From Numida meleagris (Eukaryota; Chordata; Aves; Galliformes; Numididae), in contig NC_034420.1 of NCBI RefSeq assembly GCF_002078875.1, positions 415,510 through 479,509 of the forward strand: DNA of 64,000 nucleotides, written 5' to 3'. This document shows, piece after piece, positions 59,069-64,000 of the stretch (positions within the stretch are counted from its first letter, which is position 1; the number at the start of each line of letters is the position of its first letter). A model generated the notes under the pieces. It worked only from the letters and a program-made list of their open reading frames with translations. It was not told the DNA's origin and ran no database searches. The position numbers and the translations under genes were made by a program.

Positions 59069-59400
59069 CATCATAGAATGCCTTGGGTTGGAGGGCACAT
59101 TAAAGCCCACCCAGCTCCAGCCCCTGCATGGTCTGGGTGCCCCCTCCAGCTCAGGCTGCCCAGGGCCCATCTACAGCCTAGAACACCTCCAGCGACGGGG
59201 CACCACAGCTCTGGGCATAAATGCCACGGCCTCACTGCCCTCTGAGTGAAGTATTTCCTCCCAACATCTAACCTAATTCTGCCTTCTTTTCATTTAAAAC
59301 CATTTCCCCTTCTCCCATCACTATTAGGTCATGAAAAAAGCCAGTCTGTCCCTGTTGGTCAGCTCCCTTCCCTGCCTGCTGGCTGCAGCTTATCTCCATC
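59069..59400 (-). mobile_element. CR1 LINE 3' end fragment
   Basis: Starts CATCATAGAATGCCTTGGG and continues with CAGCTCAGGCTGCCCAGGGCC, then the block corresponding to the ORF2 C-terminus (ATTTCCTCCCAACATCTAACC). It fades out at about 59400, in a segment matching AGCTCCCTT. It is moderately diverged. Confidence 0.85.
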
Positions 59401-60237
59401 CAGCAATGTTCACGAGGAGCTCAGCATCTTGTCCAGATCAGCTTTTCTGAGCTGAAAAATGGTTTGAATGTTTCCTGTGTGCTCACTGAAGTTATAAAGG
59501 TTTCCCAGGAAAGACCCAGATTTCATTGTCTGTTTTTACTGTAACCTTCTTCAAAACTGTTCACAACTTCGTCATTGCTAAAAGCCAGTCTGTTTAAATA
59601 TGGTTTCTGAGAAAAGTGACTACTGGTAATTCTGCAGAAAGTAGGAAATGTCAAACTCAGTTCACGCCAGCCTCTGTTTTTATTACAAAGCACCCATCTT
59701 TCCATTGAAATAAATTCCTATAAACTATTTTGACCAGATTCCCTATCTGTAGCTCCAGGTGCAAACTACTTGTCCCGCGCTGTTCCTCAGATGAACAGAG
59801 GTGAGGGCACATGGCGGGAATTGCTGGCAAATGACATCAAGGGTAGCTCAGGAATTCCCTACACCCATGCTAAAATCCCACCTGTGGCTGAGGTAAGCTC
59901 ACTGCTCAGGCATTAGGCACTGCAGCTTGTGCCCAAGTTGCGTACCACAGTTCTTCTGCTGTGATGAAGAGGAGATGCTCTTAACTGCAGACAAAGAAAA
60001 ACGTGGTGCTCAGCAGAACGATGCCGTGCTCCAGAGCAGTCTCGGTGACAGCAGCTGCCGTCAGCCTGCGCTGAGATCCCGGCCAGCTCCGATGTGTGAT
60101 GGCGAGTCAGATACAGGCGGGAGGAGGCATTTCTTTATGTGCTGGGCAGCCAGACAAGCTTTATTTCACCTCAAGCCAGGAAGATATTTCCCTAGAGCAC
60201 AGGCCGGTGTGATTAACCCACAAGGTCTCAACAGTGG
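59401..60237. other. Unique sequence
   Basis: No gene or repeat was recognised. Confidence 0.4.
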
Positions 60238-60390
60238 TGGATGAGAGAAAAAGAGGCAATGGCTCCAGGTGGGATATTCAGATCAGATGGGAGAAAAGAC
60301 TTCTTCCCTGGGTGGGTGGTGCACTCTGGGACAGGTCACACAGATGTTGGGGCTCCATCCCTGGGGATTTTCAAGATCTGGCCAAACAAA
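60238..60390 (+). mobile_element. CR1 LINE fragment, ORF2 C-terminal region
   Basis: AGGCAATGGCTCCAGGTGGG is followed by a segment matching FRSDGRKDFFPGWVV and then a degenerate HSGTGHTD in place of HWNRLP. After it comes ATCCCTGGGGATTTTCAAGATC. The copy is truncated at both ends and diverged. Confidence 0.75.
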
Positions 60391-60599
60391 ACCACACCTG
60401 ACTGCCAACACTCCTGCTTCCAGGCAGAGCCAAGGGCCTCCCAAGGGTCTGGCTCTAGTTCGTGCTGTGTCTCAGGTCTTAGCCTGGCCGCCACTGCTTC
60501 ACTGAGCTCCGGTCTAGCATCCTTCGTCTTCCAGCTCAGCCCCAGCCCTGGCTCCAGGCTGGTTGGCTTCTGTGCTGCCTTCCAACGAGGACAAATGAG

Positions 60600-60670
60600 G
60601 TGAAATCCAGAGAAGAGCAACAGGAATGATTACGGGGGTGGAGGTAATGGCTGAGGAGGAAAGATTTTTA
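60600..60670 (+). mobile_element. Old CR1/L3-like fragment
   Basis: GAGCAACAGGAATGATTACGG followed by GGTGGAGGTAATGGCTGAGGAGGAAAG (60634-60660) parallels the CR1 segment AGCAACAAAAATGAT...GGAGCACATGACTTATGAGGAAAG. In CR1 this segment lies 5' of the block at 60238-60390, so the two pieces are not one collinear insertion. Confidence 0.5.
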
Positions 60671-63531
60671 AATTTAAAGATGGATAGCCAGGCTACAGGC
60701 CTACATATGGAGACATTATCATCAGTCATTAAGCAATATAATGCTTCAGAGCTGGGGCAGGCTCATGACTCAAGACAGCCTGTTCTGCAGGTGCTGGAGC
60801 CCTCAGGAGCAGCATAAGGCCGGGCGAAAGGAGGAACTTCACGTGTGTGTGAGCATGAGCGTTTTCTTCCCTCGGTACAATCACTCTTAAGGTGAAATCC
60901 CACTTAGCAGTCAGCAGTGCTGGAGGGGTACCAGGGAGGGGGAACCTCAGGCTCAGCATCCCCATCTGAGAGCTGGAATTGGTTAGGCATGGCAACCATC
61001 AGGCCAGGGAGAGTGTCAGAGCCCCGTTGCTCAGGACACTGGAGTTAAACCGGACAAAGCATCAGTCAGCAGACAATGGAGAGCAATCTGTCACCGACAG
61101 CGCTGCCCGAACGGCTTTCCCAGCGCAGATTCACAGGAGGAGGACAGATTTGCCTGGGGGTAATCCTCAGCTTCCCTCCTCGTTGTAAGAGGTGGTGTGC
61201 CAAGCCCTCCTCACACCTTCACCCAGGGAAGGGCCGGCCTTGCTTAGCAATGCATTCGCACAAAGTTTGCAAACCGCAAATGTCATGCGGCGAGACAGGG
61301 AGGGAGCGAGCGAGAGGAGAAAGGAGAGCAATTAATATGCAGCTGGTGCACGGGCTTGAGTGAAAGGAGCCGACGATGACCACCCGGAGCTGACGCTTAG
61401 AAACGTACAATAAAAGCTGAACGGATGGCTGAATGCGAGACCCAGCAAATCAAAACAGATGCAATAAGCTGAGGCCAGTGGAACCAGCAGCCAACAATGA
61501 CAGCAGAGCCCACGGGCTGGGGGGCACGTGGTTGGCACAGAGAAGGGAGGGGGGCAGAAAGAACCGCAGATGAGCGCTACCAAGGGAATCAAAAGCTCGC
61601 TGTTCTGAGAGCCAGAACAAATGGCAAGTGTGTTCCTGCCACACATGGCATCAGCAGCAGGAGCTCCACGGCCTCCCGCGTCCCTCCAGGAGCCTCTCGG
61701 AGGGGGCAGCTCCCAGGCATCCCGCCCCAGCCGCCTGCCTCCCGGCAGGCAGGGTGCCCTCGGGCCCATGCCGCTGCAGGGAGCTCTGGGGCCATACTCT
61801 GGGAGGGGTCTCCCACACTGCTCGAGCCCGCTGCCAGAGCCCAAGCCCTTCCATCACCCACACCTTGCCCAGCATGGTCATGATGTTGGTCACCTGCAGC
61901 TGACCGGAGGCAGCCGCACCACCTGTGCTAGCCACCAGCCCGTGGCTCCCACATCAGCTTTGCTGTCCAGTGTGACCTGTGTGAGAGGAGAGCTGATCTT
62001 GTATCTGGGGGCACAGATAACCATCCAGCCTGAGGGACGGTGGTGGTGACATGCATGGATCTGCACAGGACACATCTGCACATTAGAAATAGTGAGCACT
62101 TGTGACTCATATCCAGTATGTAGGATACCTGGTAAGAAGCGTCAGAGCAGATTTGCAGGGGATGTAAAGCAGCACTTGGCTCACACAGAGCTCTGCTGCC
62201 TTGCAGAAGTGAACACCTGGCCCCCAGCTGCATGCCCAGGGGTGCAACGTCCCTGAGCTGTTGGCTTCCTGCTGCACACAAAGGACAGCAAAGCAAAGGC
62301 TGGGCATTGCTGCACCTCCACATCTCTGGGAGCAGTGAACCTGCCTTGAGCATCACAGGCCTTTTAAAGATGGGGGGGAGGGAGGGGGAAACACCTGAAA
62401 ACTCCCTTTTGACTGCTGGTATCTCATCCGTTTGTTTGTGAAATCCCTTGTGAAAGACTATAAAGGAAATTTTTGCAAAGGGCAGGGTGTTTTTTTGAGA
62501 TACCTCTTGGTGCTCCCAATACACAGCCCAATTTAGAGGAGTGTTGCTTCATCTCCCCAGCTCCTCACAGTTAACCTGCAGAGCAAGGCAGACTCTGCAA
62601 TGCTGTAACAACCCATTAGACAGCCAGTCAGTCACATCAGCTATCACTATAATGGTACGTACACCAGCAGGTCCCCCCAGCACCTGCCAGGGGGTCAGAG
62701 GATATGAAAGGGGTAAAAATAAAGCACTCCACCCAATCTATCCTCCAGCTGCCTCTCCTTCCTGGTGGAGGCTCAGCGCCCCTTCCAGCCTCACTTTGGC
62801 TTACCAGAGCCCTTCTCCTACAAAGCCAAAAACCAGCCTTGAGGAGGTGCTGGGCAGAGGGGAAGGCAGGATGTCTCCATCCCTGCCATAAACCTCCTTA
62901 AAGCCCGATGGCAGATGACTGACAACAGATGCTGTTGTGGAGATCCCACACAGGAATCCTATCCTGGGCCCTTGTTTTCTTACAGCAGTGTTCTGCTCCT
63001 CCTTGCTTTTCATTTTTGCTGTGTCCTGTCCTTAGCATGTGACGGGTACAGGGAACAGCTCCAGAGTTAGCTTCTGCTTCCAGGGAAGGTGCACTGTGTG
63101 GCCAATCCCTCAAAATCCAGTTGTAAACAGCTTTAGAGAACTGTACCAGAAGCCAGTTTTGTAACTCCTCCACCTTGAATCCCTCTGAAGAGGTGTGGCC
63201 CAGAGGCATAAGCTCTTCCCAGCAAGTCTCAAACCAACACAAATACAAATATATCAAAGCAAGATTCTCACATACTCTCAAACCTCCCAAATATTCAGTC
63301 TTGCATTAAAATCAGTCAGACCAGCAAGCTCTTAATGTCTCAAGCAGAAGGCTTTTCCAGAAGGACGACCTCAGCCCTCTTTATGCTTATGGACATTGTA
63401 CAGGGTAATGGGATTGAAGTCCCTGGACTCTGCCACTCAAAATGATTTCTTCTGGCCTTAGAACTCATTTACCAAAGTACGCCAAGCCCATCCTGTGCCA
63501 GCAAAACCTCTGTTAAAGATTTGGCAACAAG
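60671..63531. other. Unique sequence including a CpG-containing block
   Basis: No gene was recognised. A GC-rich stretch at 61650-61850 gives overlapping ORFs on both strands that look compositional. The block 61230-61460 is listed separately as a regulatory candidate. Confidence 0.4.
61230..61460. promoter_or_regulatory. Candidate conserved regulatory element
   Basis: This non-repetitive segment has several CpGs and a compact set of motifs: a RUNX-like AACCGCA at 61272-61278, CAATTAATATGC at 61329-61340 and an E-box CAGCTG at 61340-61345. AAATCAAAACAGATGCAATAAG follows near 61447-61468. It retains CpGs outside any island and lacks any ORF. This texture is common in vertebrate conserved non-coding elements. 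Conservation itself could not be tested. Confidence 0.35.
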
Positions 63532-63602
63532 ATGTCCAGATCTGCTGCGGCCACCAACACCACCGTGGTGGATGTGCTGGAGAAGGCCTTGAGAAAGGGC
63601 AG
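63532..63602 (+). CDS. Candidate first coding exon, unrecognised protein
   Basis: An ATG with A at -3 opens 23 codons that look unusually protein-like: MSRSAAATNTT, then a helix-forming stretch ending DVLEKALRKG. The exon is followed by AG|GTACGTAT, a good splice donor with the intron starting at 63603. Codon third positions are mostly G or C (ACC, AAC, GTG, CTG, GAG, AAG, GCC), whereas the flanks are AT-rich, which is a coding-like contrast. An in-frame TAA lies about five codons upstream, so the ATG would be the true start. Without splicing the frame ends after 41 codons at 63655-63657. I do not recognise the protein. It could be the N-terminus of a gene extending beyond the window, or a coincidence; the next exon is not visible in the remaining 400 bases. 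Confidence 0.35.
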
Positions 63603-64000
63603 GTACGTATATAAGAAGGAATATGGTACATACATAAATACGTGCAGACTTCAGTAAGTGATAAATCGGTTGAGAACCCCTTAGTGTTTAGAGACAACCA
63701 CACTCTGTTCTAGTCAATCAATCTGTTGCTGAAAATATTATTAATGCCTGGCACATAGATTTATGATGAAGGCTAAGTGGATGCAAAATAAATGTTTGTT
63801 TGGGGGAATTTTTGATGACTGTGCTAAAATAGCATTCCTTTGTAAAAAGAAGGCTAAATTCAATCATCACAGCTGTTTATCAGGGAATAGAAACTTCCTT
63901 ACCTCTTTGCTGTCCACTTTAATGTACAGAGCAGCGGGGTTCCCCTACTGCTGCTTCTTTTGCCTGGAGTGCATGGCAGGTAGACAGGGCTAATGGCACA
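63603..64000. other. AT-rich sequence downstream of the candidate exon
   Basis: No gene or repeat was recognised. If the exon at 63532 is real this would be the start of its intron. Confidence 0.35.

Noticed and set aside
1..64000. Endogenous retrovirus or LTR retrotransposon
   Set aside because: I found no pair of direct repeats with TG...CA ends, no primer binding site and no gag/pol/env-type reading frame. All RT-like text has the CR1 FADD pattern.
1..64000. CRISPR array, operon or phage-type system
   Set aside because: No regularly spaced identical repeats and no prokaryotic gene organisation. The CR1 and mariner content places the window in a bird genome.

Overview
This window looks like nuclear DNA of a bird, most likely a galliform. 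Two things support that. First, fragments of the CR1 LINE family are scattered through it, several ending in the avian CR1 terminal motif ATTCTATGATTCT. Second, one copy of a mariner element resembles the chicken Galluhop/Mariner1_GG group. No bacterial, phage or viral gene is visible. There are no CRISPR arrays, no tRNA or rRNA genes that I can recognise, and no ORF that looks like a complete single-exon protein gene. Most ORFs longer than 60 codons are chance, GC-driven or repeat-driven.

Layout. The left part (1-21.5 kb) is GC-rich, mostly unique and almost free of recognisable young transposons. It holds two minisatellites (6.4-6.6 kb and 9.6-10.1 kb), a few small tandem repeats, a TATA-type promoter candidate at about 9.08 kb and two CpG islands (11.1-11.8 kb and 18.8-19.15 kb). 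Between them are AT-rich, homeodomain/SOX-motif-rich stretches that look like regulatory DNA, one of them joined to what looks like an ancient MIR/CORE-type SINE tail. A 0.53 kb mariner remnant abuts the second CpG island.

The right part (21.5-64 kb) is less GC-rich and carries at least eleven CR1 pieces in both orientations. The most notable are a 1.76 kb degenerate + copy at 21.5-23.3 kb, a - strand cluster at 33.35-36.5 kb (an internally deleted copy next to an older one), and a nested pair at 40.3-42.3 kb. In that pair a - strand CR1 has split the reverse transcriptase region of a + strand CR1, and the host element also carries a 20-bp perfect snapback hairpin.

Protein-coding content. 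Only two short stretches deserve consideration as exons: 63532-63602 (+), an ATG followed by 23 codons of protein-like sequence and a good splice donor, and 484-569 (+), which has a good acceptor and donor. Neither is recognised as a known gene. The window therefore reads as intergenic or intronic sequence, possibly flanking a developmental gene, with regulatory features concentrated in 8.6-19.4 kb and around 48.0 and 61.3 kb. I did not find evidence for a new multi-gene system. The most distinctive signals are structural: the nested CR1, the hairpin, the deletion junction and the stop-free antisense minisatellite.
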